Of a DNA stretch of 60,757 bases, positions 5,759 to 15,332 are shown one piece after another. The stretch lies in IMG/VR virus record IMGVR_UViG_3300017917_001220, positions 1-60,757 of that record; one strand, given 5' to 3'. The notes beneath the pieces are model-generated. The model was not told where the DNA came from. It saw nothing but the letters and a program-made list of their open reading frames with translations, and ran no database searches. The position numbers and the translations under genes are program-made. The stretch's first letter is position 1, and every line of letters begins with the position of its first letter. The DNA is from a virus.

Positions 5759-6091
5759 ATGGCTACGCTTAAAAAAACTACATACATAAATGCTGAATTA
5801 GATTGGTCTGAGCAGCAATTACAATCTTGGAAAGCTTATGTGGATGCAAATCCCTTACATGAGTTGAAAGATAGGATTGAATGGAAACCCACAGCTAAAG
5901 GAGGAATGCTTCCAATGGTGATAGCTTCTATTGAAGCACAGGGGAAATTCATCCAAGAAACAATGAAAAACTATTTAGCCTTATTGGAAGTGGTGGAAAA
6001 ACTAAGGGAGAAGGAAGAGGCTAAAGTGGAAGTGAGAGGAAAAGGAGAGCTTTCTGGAGCAGCTGCTGAATTCCTAGCAAATAGAAAATAA
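5759..6091 (+). CDS. Hypothetical protein before terminase, candidate small terminase subunit
   Basis: The 110-residue, mainly helical protein has a long coiled-coil-like helix (about residues 62-95, ending EKLREKEEAKVEV) and a small Ala-rich end. Its last base overlaps the first base of the large terminase gene. Location and size fit a small terminase subunit, which binds DNA and starts packaging, but I see no clear HTH, so this is inference from position only. Confidence 0.6.
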   Translation: MATLKKTTYINAELDWSEQQLQSWKAYVDANPLHELKDRIEWKPTAKGGMLPMVIASIEAQGKFIQETMKNYLALLEVVEKLREKEEAKVEVRGKGELSGAAAEFLANRK

Positions 6092-8112
6092 TGGAATTAC
6101 AAAATATAGAATATAAAGATTGGTTTATAAATCAAAAACGAATCCCAGATAGAGAGTCTGAAGAATATAAACCTTTCTTTGATTTTCATAAAGATCTTTG
6201 CTTAAATGGAGCTATGATGGATGGGGTTTATATTAACCCCTTTTTATATTGGCATTTAAACATTTGGCATACAGAGGTGGATGTGATTGATAGCTATGGA
6301 AGAATAGCTCAAAAATATGCCAACCCCTTCTTAAGGGATAATGAATGGCTAGTGACAAATGAAATTGATAGGGCTCAGAAGGAAAAGAAAGGCTTAGTTA
6401 TTTTAGGAATTAGACGTTTTGCCAAGAGTGTTATTGAGGCTTCTTATATTGCATGGGGAGCTACATTTGATGAAAACTCACAGAACATTATTGCTGGGCT
6501 GAATGCTCCAGATATAAAACTAATTACAGATAAGATTGACAAGGGATTGAATTTTATTCCTGAATATTGGAGATGGCAGAGGATTGAGGATAATTGGAAG
6601 AATCAAGTGACCCTCGGTATTAAAACTAAGAGTGGGGAACGTATTCCTTTTTCTTCTATTCTTATACGTAACTTAGATGAGGGTAATAATGAGGAAGCTA
6701 TTGCAGGTACAAAACCTCGTAAACTAATTATAGATGAGATAGGAAAAGGATCTTTTCTAAGGGGACTGCAAGCAGCTATTCCTGGTTTCACCACACCATT
6801 TGGTTGGGGATGTTCACCAATTCTTACAGGAACAGGCGGAGATATGAAAAAATTTCTTGATGCCAAATCCCTAATGTTTGATGTAGATAATTTTAATTTT
6901 CTTACATATAATAATAGTAAGGATGAGAAAAGAGTGCACGGACTATTTATTTCTCATAAGTATAGGATGGAAGCTAAAAACCCTTCCACATTAGGAGAGT
7001 TTTTAGGAAAACCAGCTTCTAGCGATCTTCATAAAGTGGAAATGCTTGTTTCTGATGAACAAAAAGCTACAGAAATTACAAATGGTAATTTAGAAAGACT
7101 TAAAAAAGCAGGAGATAGAATAGCTTATTTAAAAGAAAAGATGTATTATCCTCAGGAAGTGGATGATATATTTTTAAATGAGGATACAAATATATTTGAT
7201 ATAGAGGGGGCTAAAAGACAGAAAGCCAGACTTCTACAACAAGAAAGAACAGGCACCCCTGTTATATTATTTAATGATGGGGAAAAAATAGCACATGAGT
7301 TTACAGACAAAAGACCTATTTCTAATTTCCCATTAAAGAATACAGATCTTAAAGACGCACCTGTAGTGATATATGAGTTTCCTGTAGAAAATCCTCCATA
7401 TGGATTGTATGTGGCTGGAGTGGATCCCTACAGACAGGGTAAATCAGCATATAGTTCTTCTCTAGGATCTGTTTATATATACAAACGTATGCACGATCTT
7501 ACAGGAGAAAAATATCAAGATATGTTTGTAGCTTCCTATTGTGCACGTCCTGATAAAAAAGAAACATGGGAAGAACAGGCTAGAATGTTAATTAAATTTT
7601 ATAATGCTCGTACATTGTGTGAGAATGATGATATATCATTTATTGAATATATGAAGGCTAAGGGAGATGCACATTATTTAGAGAAACAGCCTGAATGGTT
7701 GAAGGAAATTGTTCCTAATACAACAGTGAGGAGAGACTATGGTATTCATCGCTCTAGTGAAAAAATAATAGACTATTTACACAACTGCTTAAAAAAATAT
7801 ACAGAAAGTGTTATATATAAAGAAACCAATCAACAAGGAGATGTTATAAAGGAAGCGCTGGGAATGAGTAAGATATTTGATCCTGTTCTTCTAGAAGAAA
7901 TGATACAATATAATGATTCTGGTAACTTTGACCGAATCATTGCTGCAGAACTGGCCATAGCACAAGCTATGAAAATGGATCCCATAATGGGAAAAATAGG
8001 GGGATCAGGAGATGATAGAATAAAAGCTATGTATTCTAAAAAACCAAAAGCTTCTTTATTTGCACAATCTAATGGATTATTTAATACTAAAAAACGTAAA
8101 TTGTTTACATAA
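6091..8112 (+). CDS. terL: Terminase large subunit
   Basis: The 673-residue protein is the packaging motor ATPase and headful nuclease. A Walker A-like loop IRRFAKS lies near residues 109-115 and a Walker B LIIDEIGKG near residues 212-220. The C-terminal RNase H-like nuclease is marked by AGVDPYRQGKS near residues 441-451, followed by acidic candidates in the NDDISFIEY segment and in IAAELAIAQA. Length is normal for this class. It would dock on the portal, encoded next with a 1-base overlap, translocate DNA using ATP and cut it. Crassvirales terminases show the same divergent Walker A of R..K(S/T) type. Confidence 0.95.
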   Translation: MELQNIEYKDWFINQKRIPDRESEEYKPFFDFHKDLCLNGAMMDGVYINPFLYWHLNIWHTEVDVIDSYGRIAQKYANPFLRDNEWLVTNEIDRAQKEKKGLVILGIRRFAKSVIEASYIAWGATFDENSQNIIAGLNAPDIKLITDKIDKGLNFIPEYWRWQRIEDNWKNQVTLGIKTKSGERIPFSSILIRNLDEGNNEEAIAGTKPRKLIIDEIGKGSFLRGLQAAIPGFTTPFGWGCSPILTGTGGDMKKFLDAKSLMFDVDNFNFLTYNNSKDEKRVHGLFISHKYRMEAKNPSTLGEFLGKPASSDLHKVEMLVSDEQKATEITNGNLERLKKAGDRIAYLKEKMYYPQEVDDIFLNEDTNIFDIEGAKRQKARLLQQERTGTPVILFNDGEKIAHEFTDKRPISNFPLKNTDLKDAPVVIYEFPVENPPYGLYVAGVDPYRQGKSAYSSSLGSVYIYKRMHDLTGEKYQDMFVASYCARPDKKETWEEQARMLIKFYNARTLCENDDISFIEYMKAKGDAHYLEKQPEWLKEIVPNTTVRRDYGIHRSSEKIIDYLHNCLKKYTESVIYKETNQQGDVIKEALGMSKIFDPVLLEEMIQYNDSGNFDRIIAAELAIAQAMKMDPIMGKIGGSGDDRIKAMYSKKPKASLFAQSNGLFNTKKRKLFT

Positions 8113-10697
8113 TGGCAATTATAAGATATACAAAAGATGCTACCATAAGGTATGCCTATTTAAACATATTTCCAGATCAGTTTAAAACTGATAAAGAAAA
8201 ACAAGATGAGAGTTGGGTGAAAAATACAATGGACTATTTTGCTAACAAAGCTTATGCTGAGTATGTGAAAAATAGGGACACATTTGTTAAAAACTATGAC
8301 CTTGTTAAAGGTATTCTTAGGATGGAAGACTTTTATCAGGAACCACAGGTGAAGAGTTTTACAGAAATGCTTACAACAGACCTTGAACTTCCTGCGTATG
8401 TAAAACATTATTCTATTCTTACCACTCCTATTAACGAACTTGTGGGAGAGATTTCTAAAAGACCAGATGCTTTTAGAGTGAAAGCTTTTGACGAAGATAG
8501 CCAGGCTGAAGAATTAGAATTTAAAACAAAGATATTACAAGATTTTGTAATTAGTCAGGCTAAGCAGAAAATAATGGAGAATGCAGCTCTACAAGGTCAA
8601 GAATTAGATGAAGAGCAGCTTCAACAAATGACAATGGATGAAGTGAAAGATGAGCTAGATAATTACACATCTATAGCTGAAAAATGGGCTAATCATGTTC
8701 TCACCTGTCAAAAAGCTGAGTTTGTTCTAAAGGAAAAAAGTGAAGATGCTTTCAGAGATATGCTTATTTCAGCTAGAGAATTCTATCATATATATGAGGA
8801 CAACTCAAAGCTTGGATTTAATATAGAGGTGGCCAATCCTAAAAATACATGGTTTCTTACCACTCCAGATAGAAAATATATATCAGATCCTACAGGAAGA
8901 GCTCAGGGAGCATATGCTGCTGGGACAGTACAAGTGATGGAACTATCTGAAATAATAGAAAGTATTCCAGATCTTACTAAAGAAGAAATAGATCATTTAC
9001 GTTCCTCTTTACAAGACTATGGATTAATTAATGTAAGAGAGTCAAACCTAGGTAATCCAGATGTCACTCCAGGTATAGATTCAGTTCAATATGACACTTA
9101 TGATCCTGCTGTTCTTCAAACACGTATGATTATAGAAAGTGAGATGAAAGAAAACAATGATGGACTAAAAGACTTTTTAGGACTTACATCAAATGTTTCT
9201 TCTTTTGGTTATAAATATGTAGTGGTTAGAGCCTATTGGATTTCTAAGAAAAAAATAGGCAAGTTGATTTATTTGGATGAAATGGGTAATGAGCAGTCTA
9301 TGCTTGTAGACGAGAATTATAAATCAGGCACAATTCCTACACAACAATCCTTAGAATGGGGATGGATTAATCAATGGTATCAGGGTATAAAAATTGGCCC
9401 GGACATCTATCATATAAAACCATATAAACTACTTAATTATTGTCCTATAATAGGAACTGTTCATGAGGTGAAGAATACAGAGGCTAAATCTTTGGTAGAC
9501 CTTATGAAACCTTTCCAAGTGTTGTATAATGTTTGTATGAATCAGCTTTACAAACTACTTGAGAAAGAAGTGGGTAAGGTGTATTTAACTTCCATTAGAC
9601 ACGTACCTATTCCAAAAGATGGTGATGCTCAAGATGCATTAGATGTTTGGGAAATGGAGGCCAGAAATAGAGGTGTGGTATTTATAGACGATAGTCCTGA
9701 AAACTTAAAATCTCCTAGCTCTTTTAACCAATTTAGGGATATTGATCTTACACGTACACAAGAAATTCAATCTCGTTATCAACTTGCTATGCAACTTAAA
9801 ACTGAGTGTTGGGAATTAATTGGTATGTCAAGACAGAGAATGGGATCTGTTTCTGCCAGTGAATCTGCTACAGGAACTAATGCAGCTCTTACACAATCTT
9901 ATTCTCAAACAGAGCCTTTATTTATAGCACATGAATATGTTTTAGGTCAATTGTATCAGGCCATCATTGATGCAGCTTTATATGTGGAAAGTAAAAAACC
10001 ACAATCCACCCTATCATACATCACTTCTGAGGGAGAATCTGCTTTTGTGCAGGTGAATGGGTCTGATCTTAAATTTAGAGATATTAAAGTGTTTCTCACT
10101 AATAGACCAGAAGATCAGAAGTTGTTTAATGAGATTAGAAGTCTTTCTCAAGCAGCTCTTCAAAATGGTGCTAGTTTGCATGATGTTATTGAGCTTTATT
10201 CTACAAATTCTGTTAGACAAATGAAGAAAGTGTTTAAAACACTTAAAGAAAGACAAGAACAACTGCAAGATCAACAATTACAGCAACAGCAACAACAAAT
10301 GCAACAACAGCAAGAACAAGCACAGGCTGCTCTTCAACAGGCCCAACAGCAGCATGAAGAGAAACTTGCTCATGATGATTACCAAAGAGAGCTTGATAGA
10401 TTGTCTAAAGAGAAGATAGCCATCATTTCTGCTACAGGGTATGGTAAGGTGGAAAGTGAAGATGTTAACCAAAATGCTGTTCCAGATGTACTAGAGATGA
10501 GCAAACTAGCTGCAGAACAGGTGAGAACCACTAAAGATTATGAAGCTAAGATGGCAGATATTAATGCTAAGAATAGATTGGCTAACCAAAAACTACAGCT
10601 TGAAAGAGAAAAATTACAGGTGGCCAGAGAAAACCAAGCAAATGATCTTGCTATTGCTAAAGAGAACGCAAAAGGAAGAGCAAAAACTAAGAAATAA
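8112..10697 (+). CDS. Portal protein
   Basis: The 861-residue protein directly after the terminase has the size and mixed alpha/beta character of a crAss-like portal, which forms a dodecameric ring at one capsid vertex. The central part includes a long conserved-looking stretch (KPYKLLNYCPIIG, VGKVYLTSIRHVPIP). From about residue 717 it turns into a Gln-rich run (mostly Q over about 25 residues) and then long charged coiled coils to the end (LQLEREKLQVARENQ), which may form the barrel reaching into the capsid. Identification rests on position, length and architecture rather than a single motif. Confidence 0.88.
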   Translation: MAIIRYTKDATIRYAYLNIFPDQFKTDKEKQDESWVKNTMDYFANKAYAEYVKNRDTFVKNYDLVKGILRMEDFYQEPQVKSFTEMLTTDLELPAYVKHYSILTTPINELVGEISKRPDAFRVKAFDEDSQAEELEFKTKILQDFVISQAKQKIMENAALQGQELDEEQLQQMTMDEVKDELDNYTSIAEKWANHVLTCQKAEFVLKEKSEDAFRDMLISAREFYHIYEDNSKLGFNIEVANPKNTWFLTTPDRKYISDPTGRAQGAYAAGTVQVMELSEIIESIPDLTKEEIDHLRSSLQDYGLINVRESNLGNPDVTPGIDSVQYDTYDPAVLQTRMIIESEMKENNDGLKDFLGLTSNVSSFGYKYVVVRAYWISKKKIGKLIYLDEMGNEQSMLVDENYKSGTIPTQQSLEWGWINQWYQGIKIGPDIYHIKPYKLLNYCPIIGTVHEVKNTEAKSLVDLMKPFQVLYNVCMNQLYKLLEKEVGKVYLTSIRHVPIPKDGDAQDALDVWEMEARNRGVVFIDDSPENLKSPSSFNQFRDIDLTRTQEIQSRYQLAMQLKTECWELIGMSRQRMGSVSASESATGTNAALTQSYSQTEPLFIAHEYVLGQLYQAIIDAALYVESKKPQSTLSYITSEGESAFVQVNGSDLKFRDIKVFLTNRPEDQKLFNEIRSLSQAALQNGASLHDVIELYSTNSVRQMKKVFKTLKERQEQLQDQQLQQQQQQMQQQQEQAQAALQQAQQQHEEKLAHDDYQRELDRLSKEKIAIISATGYGKVESEDVNQNAVPDVLEMSKLAAEQVRTTKDYEAKMADINAKNRLANQKLQLEREKLQVARENQANDLAIAKENAKGRAKTKK

Positions 10698-11227
10698 TGT
10701 TTGATAAATTAATAGACCTTTTAACACAATGGTGGTTGGAACTATCTCCAGCCATCATTATTAGGGATTATGAGGAGGCTGTTCTTTTAAGACTTGGTAA
10801 ATATAAAAAAAATTTATATCCAGGATTGTATTTTAAAATACCTATAGTGGATGAAGTGATTGTACAACATGTTGTTGTTACAACATTAAGTCTTTCAGCA
10901 CAGTCTTTATACACTAAAGATAAACAAAATATTGTTGTCAAAGGAGTGATTAAATATAAAATAGCAGATGTAAAAACATTTTTATTAGAAGTGTTTGATG
11001 CTCAGGATGCTATTTCAGATATGTCACAAAGTATTATAAAAAATGTTATTATGTCTATGACTCTTGACGAATGTACAGATGTTGAATTAGATAACACTCT
11101 CACTAAAAAAATGAGGGTGGAGGCTAAAAAATGGGGAGTGGAAATACAACAAGTGACACTAACAGATCTTGCTCCTATTAAAAGTTTTAGAATATTAAAT
11201 GATACAATAACAAATAAACTTGATTAG
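10697..11227 (+). CDS. SPFH/band-7 domain protein (stomatin/prohibitin-like)
   Basis: The 176-residue protein matches the SPFH fold: IRDYEEAVLLRLGKYKKNLYPG followed by LYFKIPIVDEV, then a strand-rich core with TKDKQNIVVKGVIKYKI and a final WGVEIQQVTLTDL, the hallmark order of stomatin-type domains. It has the core only; the long C-terminal coiled coil of cellular stomatins is missing and the N-terminus is a short amphipathic segment (WWLELSPAIII) that could lie on a membrane. It overlaps the portal gene by one base. Its job in a phage head operon is unknown; host FtsH/HflK-type membrane complexes are one possible target. Confidence 0.78.
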   Translation: MFDKLIDLLTQWWLELSPAIIIRDYEEAVLLRLGKYKKNLYPGLYFKIPIVDEVIVQHVVVTTLSLSAQSLYTKDKQNIVVKGVIKYKIADVKTFLLEVFDAQDAISDMSQSIIKNVIMSMTLDECTDVELDNTLTKKMRVEAKKWGVEIQQVTLTDLAPIKSFRILNDTITNKLD

Positions 11228-11345
11228 ATATATATATGTTTAATGCTATATTACGCACAAAAATCAGCTATATATAGCTCTCACTCTTTGATATTAATTT
11301 TATATAATATACTTTTACATCTGAAAACCAAATAAAAAACTACAT
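11228..11345 (+). other. Intergenic region ahead of the scaffold gene
   Basis: Contains ATATATATA-type repeats and a short palindromic CTATATATAG around 11,269-11,278, and then promoter P3. No gene. Confidence 0.5.
11287..11317 (+). promoter_or_regulatory. Bacteroidota-type promoter P3 for scaffold and capsid genes
   Basis: TTTG at 11,287-11,290, 19 bases, then TACTTTTA at 11,310-11,317. One base (final A for G) departs from the TAnnTTTG consensus. It would give extra transcription of scaffold and major capsid, the proteins needed in largest amount. Confidence 0.65.
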
Positions 11346-12587
11346 ATGGCTGAAAATCTAGATAGTCCATCTTTTAATTTTGGGATTGAAAACACTATGG
11401 AAATGGGATTGGGTAATGCTGAATTACTTAATGATCTTATGGGTCCAGAAACTTCCACTAGTAATCCTGATGAAATTAAAGATATTAAAGCAGAAGACCC
11501 AAAACCTGCTCCAACCAAAACTACTGCTACCTCTCCCAAAGAAGATTCTCCTAAAGATGATACTGAGGAAAAAACTAAAAAGTCTTTACAAGATTTTTTG
11601 TTAGGGGGTGATGATGAAGAAGAAGAAAATAATGATGCTGAAGAAGAAGTTTCAAAACCTACAGCAAAAACAGAAGAAGCTGATGAGGAAGAAACAGAAG
11701 AAGTGAGTCAGTTTACAGCATTGTCTAATGATTTATTCAAACTTGGTGTGTTTACTAAAGAAGATGGAGAAGAAGATGTAACAATCTCCACTCCTGAAGA
11801 ATTTTTAGAAAGATTTAATGCAGAGAAGAAGAAGGGAGCAATTGAAGTGGTGAACAACTTCATTGGTCAATTTGGTGAAGACTATCAACAAGCATTTGAT
11901 GCCATATTTGTAAAAGGAGTAGATCCTAAAGAATATTTTGGTACATATAATAAGATACAAAATTTTGCTGAACTAGATCTCTCTGATGAGTCAAATCAAG
12001 TGGCAGTGATTAAACAAGCACTAGCTGATCAAGGATTTGATTCTGAAGATATTACAACAGAAGTGGAAAGATTGAAAAATTATGGAGATCTTGAAACCGT
12101 AGCTGCAAAACACCATAAGGTGTTGGTTAAGAAGGAAACAGCAAAGCTCCAACAATTGGAGCAAGAAAACGAGAGAAGGTTACAACAACAACAAGCGGTT
12201 AAACAACAATATTATAATAACGTTCAAACTATTTTACAAGAGAAAGTAAAAACAAAAGAGTTTGACGGTATTCCAATTAATCCAAAACTGGCTGGTGAAC
12301 TACAAGATTTCCTATTAGTAGATAAGTATAAGACAGCTTCTGGTGAAACTTTAACAGATTTTGACAGAACAATTCTAGAACTAAAAAGACCTGAAAACCA
12401 CGAAATGAAAGTTAAAGTGGGTCTTTTATTAAAAATTTTAGAAAAAGATCCTACATTATCAACTATACAAAAAACAGGACTCACCAAAAAGTCTAATGAG
12501 TTATTTGGTGAGGTGGCTAGACAAGTTTCAAAGTCAGCTGTTAAAACAGGAAAATCAGCCAGTGCTACAACATCATGGTTTCAATAA
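11346..12587 (+). CDS. Capsid scaffold protein
   Basis: The 413-residue protein has a long acidic, Pro/Thr/Ser-rich disordered N-terminal half with runs of Asp and Glu (about residues 80-120) and a coiled-coil C-terminal half including a Gln-rich helix (LQQLEQENERRLQQQQ, about residues 268-283). This is the usual make-up of a scaffold, an internal core that guides shell assembly and is later removed. It lies immediately before the major capsid gene. No protease motif is visible in it, so processing would need another protein or simple release. Confidence 0.8.
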   Translation: MAENLDSPSFNFGIENTMEMGLGNAELLNDLMGPETSTSNPDEIKDIKAEDPKPAPTKTTATSPKEDSPKDDTEEKTKKSLQDFLLGGDDEEEENNDAEEEVSKPTAKTEEADEEETEEVSQFTALSNDLFKLGVFTKEDGEEDVTISTPEEFLERFNAEKKKGAIEVVNNFIGQFGEDYQQAFDAIFVKGVDPKEYFGTYNKIQNFAELDLSDESNQVAVIKQALADQGFDSEDITTEVERLKNYGDLETVAAKHHKVLVKKETAKLQQLEQENERRLQQQQAVKQQYYNNVQTILQEKVKTKEFDGIPINPKLAGELQDFLLVDKYKTASGETLTDFDRTILELKRPENHEMKVKVGLLLKILEKDPTLSTIQKTGLTKKSNELFGEVARQVSKSAVKTGKSASATTSWFQ

Positions 12588-12621
12588 ACAATTTATACAT
12601 TTAAATTAAAAAATAACACAA

Positions 12622-14175
12622 ATGGCAATTCAAACTATTCCAGGTTTAACTGGGTTTACTTATGCTCGTGTGGCCTCTATGGACAAACGTGCTGTTGGTA
12701 AATTAACAGATGCTAACCACTTGGAAAGCTTCCACTCAACTGAGCCTGCTGATTACGATAAAAAAATTATCAGCTTATACACTCAGAGTTCATTGTACAG
12801 CAATGACTTTTTGGACATGATTAATAAGAGTACTCCTTATTACATTGACAATAATAGTGATGCTTGGAAGTGGCAAGTGCAAGTTCCTTACAAATTTCCT
12901 AAAATCATTGATGTTCCAGATAGCACAATCAATTTGAGCAAGCCTGGTATTGATGGCCAAGAGTTTTCTCTTGTATTAGACACAAATGAGTTCTCTAAGA
13001 ACGCTATTGTTTCTGTAGGATCTCGTCAGTATGGTCCTCGTTTCTACGTAATTAAAGATCCAGTTCCTTGGAACATGGGCTACCTTTACACTTTCACCTT
13101 AGTAACTGATAACCCAACAGTTGATTTCGTAAGCTCTACCTTCTTACAAACTGGTATTGAATTGGAATTAGTTGATGCTGCTATTGGTGAATTCGATCAA
13201 GATCTTTTAGGTCTTCCTCGTTTAGGTGAGCAAATCACTATGTTTGAATCTTTAGGTTCTGCATATGGTTATGAGCACAAAATCACTGAGTGGGCTGATG
13301 ACAAAATGATGAGAGATGCTTCTGGTAAGCCTCTAGACATTTTAGTATATGCTCCTCAACGTAGAAATCAACTTCCTTTAACTCGTAACGATGTTAAATG
13401 GGAACCATTTATTGAGTTCTGGATGCGTAAATCTATGCTTGAATTAAAAGTTAAGCGTATGATTTGGAGCAAGCCTGGCACTGTTAAAACTAACGGTTCT
13501 AAGCAAGAATTAAAGCGTACTTCTGCAGGTGTTTACCACAGAATGCGTAACAATGGTAACTTAGTACAATACAATCGTGGTGAGTTCTCTGCTAACTTAA
13601 TCCGTTCAGTTTTTGGAGATCTTTTCTACAGACGTGTAGATGTTAAAGACCGTAAGGTTAAAATGTACACTAACGAAGCTGGTTTTGATGTATTCCAACA
13701 AGCTTTAAAGAATGACGCTTTAAACAGCGGTCTTACTTTCATGGCTGATTCTGGAAATCGTTATATGCAAGGAGAAGGTCAACACATCACTTACAACTTT
13801 GCTTTCGATGCAATGGTTACTCGTGAAACTGGTCGTGTTGAATTAATTCACTTAAAAGAGTTAGACCTTCCTCAATCAAACTTAGAATTTGGTCAGAACA
13901 AGAAGAGCACTCCAGTATTTATGGTGTTTGATGTGTCTCCAATGTCTGATGGTTCTATGGTAAATAACATCCGTGAGGTGAGAATGAAGGGTGCACCTTC
14001 TATGACTTGGGGATATATTGATGGTACTCGTCACCACTTAGGTTTTGCTAAGTCTCAAGGTATGAGTTCTGCAAATAAATTCCCTGGATATGAAATTTGG
14101 ATGAAAGATCGTTGTGATGTATTCATCGAAGATTTATCTCGAACAGTTTTAATTGAGGAAATACCACAATTCTAG
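12622..14175 (+). CDS. Major capsid protein
   Basis: The 517-residue protein follows the scaffold and has the length and mixed fold expected of a crAss-like HK97-fold capsid protein. Codon use is strikingly different from its neighbours (many CGT, AAC, TTC and GGT), as expected for the most abundant virion protein. Segments such as WGYIDGTRHHLGFA near the C-terminus look like a conserved P-domain region. The start at 12,622 follows an A/T-rich leader. A structured 188-base spacer follows the stop. Identification is by position, size and codon bias; I cannot cite a diagnostic motif. Confidence 0.88.
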   Translation: MAIQTIPGLTGFTYARVASMDKRAVGKLTDANHLESFHSTEPADYDKKIISLYTQSSLYSNDFLDMINKSTPYYIDNNSDAWKWQVQVPYKFPKIIDVPDSTINLSKPGIDGQEFSLVLDTNEFSKNAIVSVGSRQYGPRFYVIKDPVPWNMGYLYTFTLVTDNPTVDFVSSTFLQTGIELELVDAAIGEFDQDLLGLPRLGEQITMFESLGSAYGYEHKITEWADDKMMRDASGKPLDILVYAPQRRNQLPLTRNDVKWEPFIEFWMRKSMLELKVKRMIWSKPGTVKTNGSKQELKRTSAGVYHRMRNNGNLVQYNRGEFSANLIRSVFGDLFYRRVDVKDRKVKMYTNEAGFDVFQQALKNDALNSGLTFMADSGNRYMQGEGQHITYNFAFDAMVTRETGRVELIHLKELDLPQSNLEFGQNKKSTPVFMVFDVSPMSDGSMVNNIREVRMKGAPSMTWGYIDGTRHHLGFAKSQGMSSANKFPGYEIWMKDRCDVFIEDLSRTVLIEEIPQF

Positions 14176-14363
14176 ATTCCTCTCTAAGAATAGTATTCTT
14201 AGACTGCTTCTCGAAGAAGCTCATAAATTCAAGAAGAGAATGCCCCCCACTTCAGGGTGGGGGAGCTCTTCTTAAAATACAGATGGATGTGTTGGGGTGT
14301 CTCTCAGCAGCATGCTCTTCGATGAGAACCATCTGCAAACAAACCAATAAAAACAACTAAATA
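14176..14363 (+). ncRNA. Structured spacer after the capsid gene
   Basis: Four hairpins follow one another: TCTAAGAAT/ATTCTTAGA (14,183-14,203), GCTTCT/AGAAGC (14,206-14,220), a two-part stem AAGAAGAG + CCCCCAC with GTGGGGG + CTCTTCTT (14,231-14,273), and CAGATGG/CCATCTG (14,280-14,335) enclosing TCTCA/TGAGA. None has a clean U-tract, so this looks more like a structured mRNA segment (stability or processing element) or a small RNA than a simple terminator. It is clearly richer in G/C than the surroundings. Confidence 0.5.
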
Positions 14364-15332
14364 ATGGGTAAAATAGGCAAAATTTCGACTATTAAGAAAG
14401 AGTATAACAACTCTCAGTTGCAAACTATGCAAGGAGGCCTTTCTCAGAAAGGTATGACAAGAATTCCTGGTACAGGTGTGTTTAAGTATCCTTATAAGGA
14501 ACTTGATGGACAGTATAGAACAGGTCTTGATCCTAATGCTTCTTACATTCGTAGAATTTCTGATCCTCTAGAAAGAGAGATGGAAGTTGAGCGTGTAACA
14601 GCTTTAAAAGCAAAACTTGAAGCAGCTCTTGGAGATATTAATTTAGGACCTCGCTCTAGTTTCTGGAATTACGGATTGTCCACTTCCACTGATGACACTT
14701 TACATGTTCAGCCTGTAAAATTGTTAGATGGAGATAATTATTTTGATCTCTCTCAACCTTTACAAGAATTAGCTTTTTCATGGCTTAGAGTGCATCCTAC
14801 AATTGCATCTTCTTACCAAGCATGGGAAAGAGGAGAATTTCCTGCTGATACACAATTTTATGTAGCAGACGATGAAATTGAAAATGCTGTTATATTTAAA
14901 AAGAAACAGCTTATCAACAAGGCAATTGTTAAGTTTGACGCTATGACACCAGATAAAAAGAAAAAGGTGGCTAGATTGTTAGGCCTTCCAGTGACAGACG
15001 ATACTAAAGAAGAAGTGGTGTACAACCTAGTGGATAATGTTTTAAAACAAACAGAATTCAAATCAGGTAAATACCAAGGACTCACTCCAGTTGAAGTTTT
15101 TAACAGATTTGCTGATATGAAGGAAAATCTTCTTCACATTAAAGATCTTGTTAAACAAGCCCTTACCCATTCGATTTACAGACTGAAAGCAAATGGAAAG
15201 GTTTATGAAGGAGAGTTTGAAGTGGCTAAAGATGAAGATGACCTAGTTAAATTCCTTGCTGATGACGATAATCAAGATGAATTGATTACATTAGAACAAA
15301 AAGTAAAAACTAAAAAATTAGCTTCTGTATGA
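14364..15332 (+). CDS. Conserved virion-region protein, possibly head accessory
   Basis: The 322-residue protein lies directly after the capsid gene. It begins with a basic N-terminus (MGKIGKISTIKKEYNN), continues through a mixed region with ELAFSWLRVHPTIASSY, and ends in an acidic tail and KVKTKKLASV. No enzyme motif is seen. Position suggests a head-associated or head-completion protein. It overlaps the next gene by 4 bases (ATGA), so the two are probably made in a fixed ratio. Confidence 0.7.
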   Translation: MGKIGKISTIKKEYNNSQLQTMQGGLSQKGMTRIPGTGVFKYPYKELDGQYRTGLDPNASYIRRISDPLEREMEVERVTALKAKLEAALGDINLGPRSSFWNYGLSTSTDDTLHVQPVKLLDGDNYFDLSQPLQELAFSWLRVHPTIASSYQAWERGEFPADTQFYVADDEIENAVIFKKKQLINKAIVKFDAMTPDKKKKVARLLGLPVTDDTKEEVVYNLVDNVLKQTEFKSGKYQGLTPVEVFNRFADMKENLLHIKDLVKQALTHSIYRLKANGKVYEGEFEVAKDEDDLVKFLADDDNQDELITLEQKVKTKKLASV

